A stretch of 64,000 bases of DNA from Streptomyces echinatus (lineage in GTDB: Bacteria > Actinomycetota > Actinomycetes > Streptomycetales > Streptomycetaceae), in NCBI RefSeq assembly GCF_014203595.1, contig NZ_JACHJK010000018.1, positions 1 to 64,000 on the forward strand, given 5' to 3'. Below are positions 1 to 8,792 of the stretch, one piece after another. The notes below the pieces were generated by a model. That model was not told the origin of the DNA. It saw only the letters and a list, made by a program, of their open reading frames with translations, and ran no database searches. Position 1 is the first letter of the stretch; the number at the start of each line of letters is the position of its first letter. A program made the translations under genes and the position numbers.

Positions 1-1
1 C

Positions 2-730
2 CTGATCGCCGTACCGACCGGCGTGAAGTTCTTCAACTGGATCGGCACGATGTGGAAGGGCTCGCTGTCCTTCGAGACACCGATGCTCTGGGCGGTCGGC
101 TTCCTGATCACCTTCACGTTCGGTGGTCTGACCGGTGTCATCCTGGCCTCGCCGCCGATGGACTTCCACGTCTCCGACTCGTACTTCGTGGTGGCCCACT
201 TCCACTACGTGGTCTTCGGTACGGTCGTCTTCGCGATGTTCTCCGGCTTCCACTTCTGGTGGCCGAAGATGACGGGCAAGATGCTCGACGAGCGCCTCGG
301 CAAGATCACCTTCTGGACGCTGTTCGTCGGCTTCCACGGCACCTTCCTGGTCCAGCACTGGCTGGGCGCCGAGGGCATGCCCCGCCGGTACGCCGACTAC
401 CTGGCGGCCGACGGCTTCACCGCCCTGAACACGATCTCGACGATCAGCTCCTTCCTGCTCGGCCTGTCGATCCTGCCGTTCCTCTACAACGTGTGGAAGA
501 CGGCCAAGTACGGCAAGCCGGTCGGCGTCGACGACCCGTGGGGCTACGGCCGCTCGCTGGAGTGGGCGACCTCCTGCCCGCCGCCCCGGCACAACTTCCT
601 CACCCTGCCGCGGATCCGCAGCGAATCCCCGGCGTTCGACCTGCACCACCCTGAGATCGCCGCGCTCGAGCAGCTCGAGCACGCCGGTCACGGCACCGCC
701 GTCGCGGGCAGCAAGGAGGCCGGCAAGTGA
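2..730 (+). CDS. ctaD: Cytochrome c oxidase subunit I (aa3 type), 3' part
   Basis: This is the C-terminal 242 residues of the haem-copper oxidase catalytic subunit; the reading frame is open to the left edge, so the 5' part lies outside the window. The signature [10 protein letters not shown] (nt 182-211) holds the two histidines that in this family bind haem a3 and haem a. Several hydrophobic helices follow, and a hydrophilic C-terminal tail of about 60 residues ([12 protein letters not shown] region) is typical of actinobacterial CtaD. It is membrane-bound and reduces oxygen using electrons from the bc1 complex, with which it forms a supercomplex in actinobacteria. Its stop codon overlaps the next start (GTGA), so it is translationally coupled to ctaF. 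The apparent internal ATG at 23 is not the start. Confidence 0.97.
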   Translation: MIAVPTGVKFFNWIGTMWKGSLSFETPMLWAVGFLITFTFGGLTGVILASPPMDFHVSDSYFVVAHFHYVVFGTVVFAMFSGFHFWWPKMTGKMLDERLGKITFWTLFVGFHGTFLVQHWLGAEGMPRRYADYLAADGFTALNTISTISSFLLGLSILPFLYNVWKTAKYGKPVGVDDPWGYGRSLEWATSCPPPRHNFLTLPRIRSESPAFDLHHPEIAALEQLEHAGHGTAVAGSKEAGK

Positions 731-1125
731 AGATCCAGGGTCGGATGTTCATCTGGCTGAGCGTCTTCATCCTGATCATGGCCATCGTGTATGGCGTGTG
801 GTCGAAGGAGCCTGCCGGTACCACCGCGCTCTTCCTGGCCTTCGGCCTGAGCGTCATGATCGGCTTCTACCTGGGCTTCACCGCCCGGCGGGTCGACGCG
901 GGCGCCCAGGACGACAAGGAGGCCGACGTCGCGGACGACGCGGGCGAGCTGGGCTTCTTCAGCCCGCACAGCTGGCAGCCGCTCATGCTGGGCTTCGGCG
1001 GCGCGATCGCCTTCCTCAGCATCGCGATCGGCTGGTGGCTGATCTACTTCTCCGCGCCGTTCATCGTGGTCGGCCTGTTCGGCTGGGTGTTCGAGTACTA
1101 CCACGGCGAGAACCGCACCCAGTAG
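727..1125 (+). CDS. ctaF: Cytochrome c oxidase subunit IV (actinobacterial)
   Basis: A 132-residue membrane protein with four hydrophobic segments, two in the first 55 residues and two after a charged [15 protein letters not shown] loop. This matches the small actinobacterial-specific subunit IV (CtaF) of the aa3 oxidase in length and topology. It begins with GTG at 727, overlapping the ctaD stop by 4 nt, so the two are co-translated. The C-terminus YYHGENRTQ is polar. A strong hairpin follows within 20 nt, so the operon probably ends here. It has no catalytic motif; its role is structural within the oxidase. Confidence 0.9.
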   Translation: MKIQGRMFIWLSVFILIMAIVYGVWSKEPAGTTALFLAFGLSVMIGFYLGFTARRVDAGAQDDKEADVADDAGELGFFSPHSWQPLMLGFGGAIAFLSIAIGWWLIYFSAPFIVVGLFGWVFEYYHGENRTQ

Positions 1126-1142
1126 GGCGCGCGCCGAACGCA

Positions 1143-1184
1143 CCGGGAGCCCGGACCTTCCTGACGGAGGGTCCGGGCTCCCGG
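1143..1184 (+). terminator. Rho-independent-type terminator after ctaF
   Basis: Perfect 15-bp inverted repeat: CCGGGAGCCCGGACC (1143-1157) and its complement (1170-1184) around a 12-nt loop, followed by CTTTTC. It lies 18 nt after ctaF and closes the ctaCDF-type operon. Confidence 0.88.
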
Positions 1185-1288
1185 CTTTTCCCGGCGGCCC
1201 GGAGCGGGTCCCTCCGTTGCCGGAACGCCGTTCCCTCGTACGAGTCACTCACCGCGCCAGTGAGCTCTTCATCTCATAGCGTGATCAT

Positions 1289-2551
1289 ATGAACCACACT
1301 GCGCGGACCCGCACCGTCGTCAGCTGCACCCTGCTGGTGACCGCCCTCGGTGCGGGCGTCACCGCTTGCGGTTCGGACGGCAACCCCCTGTCGGCCAGGC
1401 CGTACGACGCAGCGGACCTGATCTCCTTCAACGGCCCCACCGAACCGGGGAAACGGGCCGATCCGGACAAGCCCCTGGAGGTCACCGCGAACAGCGGTGA
1501 GGGCCGCATCACGGACGTCACCGCCCGGGACTCCACAGGGCGCTACGTGACGGGCGAACTGGCCGCCGACGGCAGTCGCTGGCACAGCACCTCCCCGCTG
1601 GCCGCCAACGCCCACTACACGCTCACGGTGAGCACCGAGGACGAGGACGGCGCGCCCGGCCGCAAGGTCCTCACGTTCGACACCAGCAGACCCACCAGCA
1701 AGAAGCGCCTGGGCGTCACGTTCGGACCGGGCACGGGCACCTACGGCGTCGGACAGCCCGTCACGGCCCAACTCGACCAGGAGATCAAGGACAAGGCGCA
1801 GCGCGCCGTCGTGGAGCGTGCCCTGAGGGTGGACTCCGTGCCGGCCGTGCAGGGCTCCTGGTACTGGGTGAGCGCCAAGGAACTCCACTACCGCCCCAAG
1901 GACTACTGGCCCGCCCACGCGACCGTCCAGGTGCACAGCAACCTGGACGGCGTCAGGATCAGCGACCGGCTGTGGGGCGGGAAGTCCAAGGCGCTGAAGC
2001 TCACCATCGGTGACCGGATCGAGGTGGTCACGGACGCCGCCGCGCACCAGCTCACCTACTACAAGAACGGCCAGCAGGTCGAGCAGATCCCGGTCACCAC
2101 CGGCAAGTCCGGATTCGAGACCCGCAACGGTGTCAAGGTCGTACTGGAGAAGCAGTACTTCGTACGGATGCGCGGCGCCACCGTCGGCATCGCCGAGGGC
2201 AGCTCGGACTCCTACGACCTGCCGGTCTACTACGCCACCCGGGTGACCTGGTCCGGCGAGTACGTCCACGCCGCCCCCTGGTCCGTCGGGTCCCAGGGGT
2301 ACGAGAACGTCAGCCACGGCTGCACCGGTATGAGCACGTCCAACGCCGAGTGGTTCTTCGACAACATCCGGGCGGGCGACGTCGTCAAGGTCGTCAACTC
2401 CAACGGCGCCGCCATGGAGCCGTTCGGCAACGGCTTCGGCGACTGGAACGTCGACTGGGCGAAGTGGCGCAAGGGCAGCTCACTGTCGAACGGCACCCCG
2501 GACGGCCAGGCTCCCGGGGACGCGGTGCGCCTCCAGCCGACGGCCGTGTGA
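1289..2551 (+). CDS. L,D-transpeptidase lipoprotein with Ig-like N-terminal domain
   Basis: A 420-residue exported lipoprotein. The N-terminus has a basic stretch, a hydrophobic core and the lipobox VTAC, so Cys27 is the predicted lipidated residue. Two beta-rich Ig-like regions (about residues 60-240) lead into a YkuD catalytic domain (about 245-365). Its active-site motif SHGCTGMS gives His343 and Cys345, the general base and nucleophile of the family. Such enzymes make 3-3 cross-links in peptidoglycan and resist most beta-lactams. The length matches mycobacterial LdtMt2-type proteins. It stands alone: a terminator lies upstream, and the oppositely oriented receiver gene follows. A Streptomyces-type hairpin repeat begins 11 nt after the stop. 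Confidence 0.92.
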   Translation: MNHTARTRTVVSCTLLVTALGAGVTACGSDGNPLSARPYDAADLISFNGPTEPGKRADPDKPLEVTANSGEGRITDVTARDSTGRYVTGELAADGSRWHSTSPLAANAHYTLTVSTEDEDGAPGRKVLTFDTSRPTSKKRLGVTFGPGTGTYGVGQPVTAQLDQEIKDKAQRAVVERALRVDSVPAVQGSWYWVSAKELHYRPKDYWPAHATVQVHSNLDGVRISDRLWGGKSKALKLTIGDRIEVVTDAAAHQLTYYKNGQQVEQIPVTTGKSGFETRNGVKVVLEKQYFVRMRGATVGIAEGSSDSYDLPVYYATRVTWSGEYVHAAPWSVGSQGYENVSHGCTGMSTSNAEWFFDNIRAGDVVKVVNSNGAAMEPFGNGFGDWNVDWAKWRKGSSLSNGTPDGQAPGDAVRLQPTAV

Positions 2552-2561
2552 CGCGCGTGAA

Positions 2562-2624
2562 GGGGCGCGGGGAACTGCGCGGCGGGCCGCGAAGGACCGG
2601 CGGCCGCGCAGGACCCGCGCGCCC
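2562..2624. repeat. Streptomyces intergenic hairpin element, copy A
   Basis: GC-rich imperfect palindrome beginning GGGGCGCGGGGAACTGCGCG, with ACCGGCGGCCGCG in its second half and ending CCGCGCGCCC. It resembles an element I know to be abundant between Streptomyces genes, and a second copy lies at 31854-31919. It sits between the convergent L,D-transpeptidase and receiver genes and could end transcription from both sides. Confidence 0.65.
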
Positions 2625-2631
2625 TTCCCCG

Positions 2632-3033
2632 CTAGGCGCTCAGCAGCCTCTTGCGCCGCAGCAGAGAGGCCAGGGCGGAGGCGAACTCCACCGGGTCCAC
2701 CGGCAGCGTCACAGCGGCGTCGGCGCGGCTCCACGTGGCCAGCCAGGCGTCCTGCGGGCGCCCCATCAGCAGCAGCACGGGCGGGCAGTTGAACACCTCG
2801 TCCTTGATCTGCCGGCACACCCCCATGCCTCCCATCGGCACGGCCTCGCCGTCCAGCACGCAGACGTCGATGCCCCCCTCGCCCAGCTCCCGCAGCACCG
2901 CCTCGGGAGTCGCGCACTCCACGAACTCCACCAGGGGCACGTCCGCGGCCGGCCGGCGTCCGGTGGCCAGCCGTACTTGCTCGCGGGTGTTGGAGTCGTC
3001 GCTGTAGACCAGCACCGTGGCGGTCGGCTGCAT
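2632..3033 (-). CDS. Atypical response-regulator receiver-like protein
   Basis: A 133-residue single-domain protein with CheY-like order. An acidic pair sits near the start (VYSDDSN, Asp12 and Asp13), followed by the presumed phospho-acceptor in VCVLDGEA and a hydrophobic strand in PPVLLLMGR. The position of the conserved lysine of receiver domains (normally KP) reads TLPVD here, so that lysine is missing. There is no output domain. The start was set at the ATG at 3033, where receiver homology begins; the open frame upstream does not resemble a protein domain. It may be a phosphorylation-independent receiver or an adaptor. It is divergent from ctaE, with 154 nt between them. The function is not known to me. 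Confidence 0.75.
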   Translation of the reverse strand: MQPTATVLVYSDDSNTREQVRLATGRRPAADVPLVEFVECATPEAVLRELGEGGIDVCVLDGEAVPMGGMGVCRQIKDEVFNCPPVLLLMGRPQDAWLATWSRADAAVTLPVDPVEFASALASLLRRKRLLSA

Positions 3034-3176
3034 TGTTCCTCCGGGACGTCGGCGTCGTACGGACGGGACGGACAGGGCCGTTTGGGCGGATGTTACTCCC
3101 ATGAACACCACGTCAGCACCGGTTCGGCGGGCGGCAACACTCCGAACGGCACCCCCCGGAGTGAGGGCGGGATAAG

Positions 3177-3197
3177 CGACCGACATAATGTCGGTCG
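3177..3197. promoter_or_regulatory. Perfect palindrome spanning the ctaE start codon
   Basis: Arms CGACCGACAT (3177-3186) and ATGTCGGTCG (3188-3197) are perfect complements around one A. The ATG of ctaE is the first three bases of the right arm. As RNA this would hide the start codon in a 10-bp stem; as DNA it is a good dimeric operator. No clear Shine-Dalgarno sequence precedes the ATG. Confidence 0.6.
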
Positions 3198-3808
3198 TGG
3201 CGACAGCAACGACAGTAGAAACCGGGCACGCGCACCCGTCGGTCAACCGGCCGAACCTCACCAGCGTCGGAACCATCATCTGGCTGAGTTCCGAGCTGAT
3301 GTTCTTCGCGGCCCTCTTCGCGATGTACTTCACCCTCCGGTCGGTGACCGGACCGGCCCACTGGAAGGAGATGGCGGAGGCACTGAATGTGCCCTTCTCC
3401 GCCACGAACACCACGATCCTGGTGCTCTCCTCCCTCACCTGCCAGCTCGGCGTGTTCGCTGCCGAGCGCGGCGATGTGAAGAAGCTCCGTGGCTGGTTCA
3501 TCCTCACCTTCATCATGGGTGCGATCTTCATCGGCGGTCAGATCTACGAGTACACGGAGCTGGTGAAGAAGGACGGCATCTCGCTGTCCTCCGACCCGTA
3601 CGGCTCGGTGTTCTACCTGACCACCGGCTTCCACGGCCTGCACGTGACGGGCGGCCTCATCGCCTTCCTGCTGGTCCTCGGCCGTACCTACATGGCCAAG
3701 AGGTTCACTCACGAGCAGGCGACCGCCGCCATCGTCGTGTCCTACTACTGGCACTTCGTCGATGTCGTCTGGATCGGCCTCTTCGCCACGATCTACCTGA
3801 TCAAGTAG
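3188..3808 (+). CDS. ctaE: Cytochrome c oxidase subunit III
   Basis: A 206-residue membrane protein with five hydrophobic helices, the usual actinobacterial short form of Cox3. Recognisable family features are [16 protein letters not shown] in helix 1, and STGFHGLHV-like [12 protein letters not shown] and [15 protein letters not shown] near the end. It is part of the aa3 oxidase core beside CtaC/D. It leads the ctaE-qcrC-qcrA-qcrB cluster; qcrC starts 62 nt after its stop. The same order (ctaE-qcrCAB) is known from M. tuberculosis and S. coelicolor. The start ATG is inside a perfect palindrome and has no good ribosome binding site. Confidence 0.96.
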   Translation: MSVVATATTVETGHAHPSVNRPNLTSVGTIIWLSSELMFFAALFAMYFTLRSVTGPAHWKEMAEALNVPFSATNTTILVLSSLTCQLGVFAAERGDVKKLRGWFILTFIMGAIFIGGQIYEYTELVKKDGISLSSDPYGSVFYLTTGFHGLHVTGGLIAFLLVLGRTYMAKRFTHEQATAAIVVSYYWHFVDVVWIGLFATIYLIK

Positions 3809-3870
3809 CCGGGACCGCTCCCGCACATCCAGAAGCACCGACGCAGAAGATCCTGACACCGGGGTAATCC

Positions 3871-4683
3871 GTGAAAAAGCTCTCCGCACGACGACGCCAT
3901 CCGCTGGCGGCGGTCGTCGTCCTACTCCTCGCGCTGGCGGCCACTGGGGGGCTGTACGCCGCGTTCGCGCCCGCGGGCAAGGCGCAGGCCGATGAGACCT
4001 CCCAGTCCCTGACCATCAAGGAGGGCAAGAAGCTCTACGCTGTCGGCTGCGCCAGCTGCCACGGCACCGGTGGCCAGGGCTCCTCCGACGGTCCGAGCCT
4101 CGTCGGCGTGGGTGCCGCCGCTGTCGACTTCCAGGTCGGCACCGGCCGTATGCCCGCCGCCACCTCGCAGGGCGCCCAGGTCCCGAGCAAGAAGACCATC
4201 TACACGCAGGCCCAGATCGACCAGCTCGCCGCGTACGTCGCGTCGCTGGGCGCCGGCCCGAGTGTGCCCACCAAGCAGCAGTACGGTCCCGAAGGCGCAG
4301 ACATCGCCGCGGGTGGCGAGCTGTTCCGCACCAACTGCGCGCAGTGCCACAACTTCACCGGCAAGGGCGGCGCCCTGACCAAGGGCAAGTACGCGCCGAG
4401 CCTTGAGGGTGTCGACCCGAAGCACATCTACGAGGCCATGCAGACGGGCCCGCAGAACATGCCGTCCTTCCCCGACACCACGATGTCGGAGAAGAACAAG
4501 AAGGACATCATCGCGTACCTGAACGCGGTCGACGGCAGCAAGACGGAGAACCCCGGCGGTCTGGAGCTGGGCGGCCTCGGGCCGGTCAGTGAGGGTCTGT
4601 TCGCCTGGATCTTCGGCCTCGGCGTGCTGATCGCGGTCGCCGTCTGGGTCGCCGCTCGGACCGCAAAGGCCAAGAAGTCATGA
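3871..4683 (+). CDS. qcrC: bc1 complex dihaem cytochrome c subunit
   Basis: A 270-residue protein with an N-terminal membrane/signal segment (about residues 11-33), two cytochrome c domains, and a C-terminal membrane anchor (about 242-262). Haem-binding CxxCH motifs are CASCH (Cys60, Cys63, His64) and CAQCH (Cys156, Cys159, His160); Met ligands are plausible in GRMPA and QNMPSF. Actinobacteria use this dihaem c1-type subunit to hand electrons directly from the bc1 complex to the aa3 oxidase without soluble cytochrome c. The GTG start at 3871 lies after GGGGTAATCC, a weak ribosome site. The stop overlaps qcrA by 4 nt (ATGA). Confidence 0.97.
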   Translation: MKKLSARRRHPLAAVVVLLLALAATGGLYAAFAPAGKAQADETSQSLTIKEGKKLYAVGCASCHGTGGQGSSDGPSLVGVGAAAVDFQVGTGRMPAATSQGAQVPSKKTIYTQAQIDQLAAYVASLGAGPSVPTKQQYGPEGADIAAGGELFRTNCAQCHNFTGKGGALTKGKYAPSLEGVDPKHIYEAMQTGPQNMPSFPDTTMSEKNKKDIIAYLNAVDGSKTENPGGLELGGLGPVSEGLFAWIFGLGVLIAVAVWVAARTAKAKKS

Positions 4684-5738
4684 GTAGCCAAGACATTCCA
4701 GAAGAGAACCTGCCCGCTGAGCAGGACCACGCACACGGCGCGGTAGGGATCGCGGACGAGGAGAACCCGTTCGCCGACCCGGGACTGCCGCCGCACGAGC
4801 ACCGGATCCAGGACGTCGACGAGCGGGCCGCCAGGCGGTCCGAGCGCATGGTCGCCCTGCTGTTCACGGTGTCGATGCTGGCGACCATCGCCTTCATCGT
4901 CTCGTACCTGGTGATCCCGAACGACAAGTCGATCTTCGTCTTCCCGATCGGGCACCTCAGCGCGATGAACTTCGCGCTGGGTCTCACCCTCGGTGTGGCG
5001 CTGTTCTGCATCGGCGCGGGCGCGGTCCACTGGGCCCGCACCCTGATGTCCGATGTGGAGGTCGCCGACGACCGTCACCCGATCGAGGCCTCTCCCGAGG
5101 TCCGGGCGAAGGTCCACGCGGACTTCCGCGAGGGCGCCAAGGAGTCGGCGCTCGGCCGCCGCAAGCTGATCCGCAACACCATGTTCGGCGCGCTGGCCCT
5201 GGTGCCGCTCTCCGGTGTCATGCTGCTCGGCGGTCTCGGCCCGGCGCCGGGTTCCAAGCTGCGCCACACCATGTGGACCAAGGGCAAGCGCCTGGTCAAC
5301 ATGAACACGAACGAGCCGCTGCGTCCCGAGGACGTCGCGGTGGGCTCGCTGACCTTCGCCATGCCGGACGGCCTGGAGGAGCACGACGAGGACTTCCAGA
5401 CGGAGATTGCCAAGGCCGCGCTGATGATCGTCCGGCTGCAGCCGGGCAACATCAAGGACAAGCGCGAGCTCGACTGGTCGCACCAGGGCATCGTCGCCTT
5501 CTCGAAGATCTGCACCCACGTCGGCTGCCCGATCTCGCTGTACGAGCAGCAGACGCATCACGTGCTGTGCCCGTGCCACCAGTCCACCTTCGACCTCTCC
5601 GACGGTGCCCGAGTGATCTTCGGCCCCGCCGGCCACGCCCTGCCGCAGCTGCGCATCGGTGTGGACAGTGAGGGTTACCTCCAGGCGCTCGGCGACTTCG
5701 AGGAGCCCGTCGGTCCTGCATTCTGGGAGCGCGGATGA
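4680..5738 (+). CDS. qcrA: bc1 complex Rieske iron-sulfur subunit
   Basis: A 352-residue Rieske protein. The long N-terminal part has three membrane helices (about 57-78, 95-117 and 166-186), the actinobacterial arrangement. The C-terminal Rieske fold has CTHVGCP (Cys278, His280, Cys283) and CPCHQS (Cys297, Cys299, His300). Cys278/His280 and Cys297/His300 bind the 2Fe-2S cluster, and Cys283/Cys299 form the stabilising disulfide. It oxidises menaquinol and passes electrons to QcrC. It is translationally coupled to qcrC and qcrB by ATGA overlaps on both sides. Confidence 0.97.
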   Translation: MSSQDIPEENLPAEQDHAHGAVGIADEENPFADPGLPPHEHRIQDVDERAARRSERMVALLFTVSMLATIAFIVSYLVIPNDKSIFVFPIGHLSAMNFALGLTLGVALFCIGAGAVHWARTLMSDVEVADDRHPIEASPEVRAKVHADFREGAKESALGRRKLIRNTMFGALALVPLSGVMLLGGLGPAPGSKLRHTMWTKGKRLVNMNTNEPLRPEDVAVGSLTFAMPDGLEEHDEDFQTEIAKAALMIVRLQPGNIKDKRELDWSHQGIVAFSKICTHVGCPISLYEQQTHHVLCPCHQSTFDLSDGARVIFGPAGHALPQLRIGVDSEGYLQALGDFEEPVGPAFWERG

Positions 5739-7372
5739 GTACTGCACCCACCGAAGAGGCCCGCTCTCGCGGGAAGGCCCCGGCCGGCGAGCGGATCGCC
5801 GACTGGGCCGACGGCCGGCTCGGGATCTACTCCCTGGCCAAGGCCAACATGCGCAAGATCTTCCCCGACCACTGGTCGTTCATGTTGGGTGAGGTCTGCC
5901 TCTACAGCTTCATCATCATCATCCTGACGGGTGTCTATCTGACGCTGTTCTTCCACCCGTCGATGAACGAGGTGGAGTACCACGGCTCCTACGTCCCGCT
6001 CCAGGGACAGCTGATGTCGGAGGCGTTCAGCTCGACCCTGCACATCTCCTTCGACGTGCGCGGTGGTCTGCTCGTCCGGCAGATCCACCACTGGGCCGCC
6101 CTGATCTTCCTCGCGGGCATGTTCGTGCACATGATGCGCGTGTTCTTCACCGGCGCGTTCCGCAAGCCGCGTGAGATCAACTGGCTGTTCGGCTTCCTGC
6201 TGTTCGTCCTCGGCATGTTCACCGGCTTCACCGGTTACTCGCTCCCGGACGACCTGCTCTCCGGCACCGGTGTCCGCTTCATGGAGGGCGCGATCCTGTC
6301 CGTGCCGATCGTCGGCACGTACCTGTCGTTCTTCCTGTTCGGCGGCGAGTTCCCCGGCCACGACTTCGTCGCCCGGTTCTACTCGATCCACATCCTGCTG
6401 CTGCCGGGCATCATGCTCGGCCTGATGGTGGCGCACCTGATCCTGGTCTTCTACCACAAGCACACGCAGTTCGCGGGTCCCGGAAAGTCCGAGAAGAACG
6501 TCGTCGGCATGCCGCTGCTGCCGGTGTACATGGCGAAGGCCGGAGGCTTCTTCTTCCTGGTCTTCGGTGTCATCGCGGCCATCGCGGCGGTCGCCCAGAT
6601 CAACCCGATCTGGGCCATGGGCCCCTACCGTCCGGACCAGGTGTCCACCGGCGCCCAGCCCGACTGGTACATGGGCTTCGCCGAGGGTCTGATCCGCTTC
6701 ATGCCGGGCTGGGAGATCAACCTCTGGGGTCACACGCTCGTCCTGGGCGTGTTCATCCCGCTGGTGCTCTTCCCGGGCGTCCTCGCGGTGATCGCGGTCT
6801 ACCCGTTCATCGAGTCCTGGGTCACCGGCGACAAGCGCGAGCACCACATCCTGGACCGCCCGCGCAACGCCCCGACCCGTACCGCGTTCGGTGTCGCCTG
6901 GGTGACGATCTACATGATCACCCTGGTCGGCGGCGGCAACGACCTGTGGGCCACGCACTTCCACCTGTCGATCAACGCCGTCACCTGGTTCGTCCGGATC
7001 TTCTTCTTCGCCGGACCGGTCATCGCGTACATCGTGACCAAGCGGATCTGCCTGGGTCTGCAGCGCCGCGACCGCGACAAGGTGCTGCACGGTCGCGAGA
7101 CCGGCATCATCAAGCGCCTGCCGCACGGTGAGTTCATCGAGGTGCACGAGCCGCTCAGCCAGGAGCAGCTGCACACCCTCACGTCTCACCACCAGTACGA
7201 GCCGGCCGAGATCGGCCCGACCGTCGACGAGAACGGTGTCGAGCGCAAGGTGCCGGCCTCGGAGAAGCTGCGGGCCAAGCTGTCCGACGCCTACTACGGC
7301 GAGGACAGCCAGATCCCGAAGCCGACCGTCGAGGAGTTCAAGGAGATCACGAGCGGCCACGGCCACCACTGA
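5735..7372 (+). CDS. qcrB: bc1 complex cytochrome b subunit
   Basis: A 545-residue membrane protein with the eight-helix core of cytochrome b. Haem-ligand histidines lie in RQIHHWAALIF/FVHMMRVFF and in YSIHILLLPG/LMVAHLILVFYHKH. The quinol-oxidation motif reads PDWYMGF, the form found in actinobacteria in place of PEWY. A hydrophilic C-terminal extension of more than 100 residues ends in GHGHH. It carries the Qo and Qi sites of the menaquinol:cytochrome c oxidoreductase and is the target of Q203-type inhibitors in mycobacteria. It is the last gene of the operon; a strong terminator begins 22 nt after the stop. Confidence 0.97.
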   Translation: MSTAPTEEARSRGKAPAGERIADWADGRLGIYSLAKANMRKIFPDHWSFMLGEVCLYSFIIIILTGVYLTLFFHPSMNEVEYHGSYVPLQGQLMSEAFSSTLHISFDVRGGLLVRQIHHWAALIFLAGMFVHMMRVFFTGAFRKPREINWLFGFLLFVLGMFTGFTGYSLPDDLLSGTGVRFMEGAILSVPIVGTYLSFFLFGGEFPGHDFVARFYSIHILLLPGIMLGLMVAHLILVFYHKHTQFAGPGKSEKNVVGMPLLPVYMAKAGGFFFLVFGVIAAIAAVAQINPIWAMGPYRPDQVSTGAQPDWYMGFAEGLIRFMPGWEINLWGHTLVLGVFIPLVLFPGVLAVIAVYPFIESWVTGDKREHHILDRPRNAPTRTAFGVAWVTIYMITLVGGGNDLWATHFHLSINAVTWFVRIFFFAGPVIAYIVTKRICLGLQRRDRDKVLHGRETGIIKRLPHGEFIEVHEPLSQEQLHTLTSHHQYEPAEIGPTVDENGVERKVPASEKLRAKLSDAYYGEDSQIPKPTVEEFKEITSGHGHH

Positions 7373-7394
7373 TCCCCGCGTCGCCACGCCACGC

Positions 7395-7431
7395 CGAAGG
7401 GCCCCGTCCGTACCCCGGACGGGGCCCTTCG
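7395..7431 (+). terminator. Terminator after qcrB
   Basis: Perfect 16-bp stem, CGAAGGGCCCCGTCCG (7395-7410) and its complement (7416-7431), with the loop TACCC. It closes the ctaE-qcrCAB operon before trpD. Confidence 0.9.
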
Positions 7432-7493
7432 TCATGCCCCGGGCTGGATAGGGTGGTGTACGACGTTTCGGGACTGTCTACGAGGAGCGGCTG

Positions 7494-8558
7494 ATGAGCG
7501 CTGTGAACCCCGCTGGAGGCGACACCGCGGCGGGCCGCTCCTGGCCCGCCCTGCTGAACGGCCTGCTGGACGGCCGGAACCTCACCGCGGACGACACCGC
7601 CTGGGCGATGGACCTGATCATGCGCGGGGAGGCGACCGACGCCCAGATCGCCGCGTTCATGGTGGCGCTGCGGGCCAAGGGCGAGACGGTCGAGGAGATC
7701 ACCGGCCTCGTGCGGACCATGTACGCCCACGCGAACGTCATCGAGGTGCCCGGCCCGGCCGTCGACATCGTCGGCACCGGCGGCGACGGCGCCAAGACCG
7801 TGAACATCTCCACCATGTCCTCGATCGTCGTCGCGGGCACGGGCGCGAAGGTCGTCAAGCACGGCAACCGCGCCGCGTCCTCCGCCTCCGGCTCCTCCGA
7901 CGTGCTGGAGAAGCTCGGGATCAACCTGAACCTGACCCCGCGGCGGGTCGCCGAGGTCGCCGAGGAAGCCGGCATCACCATCTGCTTCGCGGTGCGGTTC
8001 CACCCGTCCCTGCGCCATGTCGCCCCGGCCCGCTCGCAGTTGGGCATCCGCACCACCTTCAACGTGCTCGGTCCGCTGACCAACCCCGCTCAGGTGCGGT
8101 CGCAGGCCGTCGGCGTGGCCGACCCGCGCATGGCGCCGATCGTGGCCGGGGTCCTCGCCGAGCGCGGCAACTCCGCCCTGGTCTTCCGGGGCGACGACGG
8201 CCTGGACGAGCTGACCGTCACCGCCACCTCCCGGGTGTGGGTGGTCCGTGACGGCAAGGTCGCGGAGGAGGTCTTCGACCCGCGGGACGCCGGTATCGCC
8301 CTGGTCCCCGTGGAGGCCCTGCGCGGCGCCGACGCGTCCTACAACGCCGAGGTGGCCCGCCGGCTGCTCGACGGCGAGCAGGGGGCCGTACGGGACGCCG
8401 TGCTGCTGAACTCGGCGGCGGCGCTGGTGGCGCTGGAGCCGGCGGACGCGCCGCTGGCCGAGCAGCTCCGCGCGGGCATGGCGAAGGCCGCGGAGTCGAT
8501 CGACTCGGGGGCGGCGAAGCGGACGCTGGAGCGCTGGGTGGCGGCCAGCAACGCGTGA
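7494..8558 (+). CDS. trpD: Anthranilate phosphoribosyltransferase
   Basis: A 354-residue enzyme that joins anthranilate to PRPP, the second step of tryptophan synthesis. The PRPP/Mg motif GTGGD is at 94-98, followed by KTVNISTMS, then KHGNR at 122-126 and GVADPRMAP later; all are hallmarks of TrpD. The ATG at 7494 follows GAGGAG at a suitable distance. It stands apart from other trp genes; trpEG of this window is about 30 kb away. In S. coelicolor and M. tuberculosis trpD is also located next to the qcr genes. A terminator follows 18 nt after the stop. Confidence 0.96.
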   Translation: MSAVNPAGGDTAAGRSWPALLNGLLDGRNLTADDTAWAMDLIMRGEATDAQIAAFMVALRAKGETVEEITGLVRTMYAHANVIEVPGPAVDIVGTGGDGAKTVNISTMSSIVVAGTGAKVVKHGNRAASSASGSSDVLEKLGINLNLTPRRVAEVAEEAGITICFAVRFHPSLRHVAPARSQLGIRTTFNVLGPLTNPAQVRSQAVGVADPRMAPIVAGVLAERGNSALVFRGDDGLDELTVTATSRVWVVRDGKVAEEVFDPRDAGIALVPVEALRGADASYNAEVARRLLDGEQGAVRDAVLLNSAAALVALEPADAPLAEQLRAGMAKAAESIDSGAAKRTLERWVAASNA

Positions 8559-8576
8559 CGTGAGTGACCGGTGGTC

Positions 8577-8606
8577 GTCCCGCGATCCGGACACGGGTTG
8601 CGGGAC
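8577..8606 (+). terminator. Terminator after trpD
   Basis: A 13-bp stem: GTCCCGCGATCCG (8577-8589) pairs with CGGGTTGCGGGAC (8594-8606) with two G-U pairs and a 4-nt loop. It separates trpD from the SAM-IV riboswitch. Confidence 0.7.
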
Positions 8607-8635
8607 GGCGATCAGTTCACGTACGTTCCTGTACA

Positions 8636-8752
8636 GGTCATGAGTGACAGTCATGAGGCCCCGGCCGACTGTCCGGCAACCCTCCGTCCGTGGCGGGGTG
8701 CCCCGGGTGAAGACCAGGTCGTAGGCAGCGAGGTCTACGGCAAGCGCGGACC
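8636..8752 (+). ncRNA. SAM-IV riboswitch
   Basis: The leader shows the conserved blocks of the actinobacterial SAM-IV aptamer in order: GGTCATGAGTG (from 8636), CCGGCAACCCTCC, GGGGTGCCCCGGGTGAAGACC, then a pseudoknot-region hairpin (GTAGGC.../GTCTAC) and GGCAAGCGCGGACC. SAM-IV binds S-adenosylmethionine and usually represses sulfur-metabolism genes in Streptomyces. It lies 162 nt before a class-V aminotransferase, so that gene should be expressed when SAM is low. A small hairpin (ACCAGG/CCTGGT, 8761-8775) and a 6-codon reading frame with a strong ribosome site follow directly. Boundaries are by eye. Confidence 0.88.
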
Positions 8753-8792
8753 CCTCACACACCAGGGGTCCTGGTCGTCGAGGGAGCCTTCT

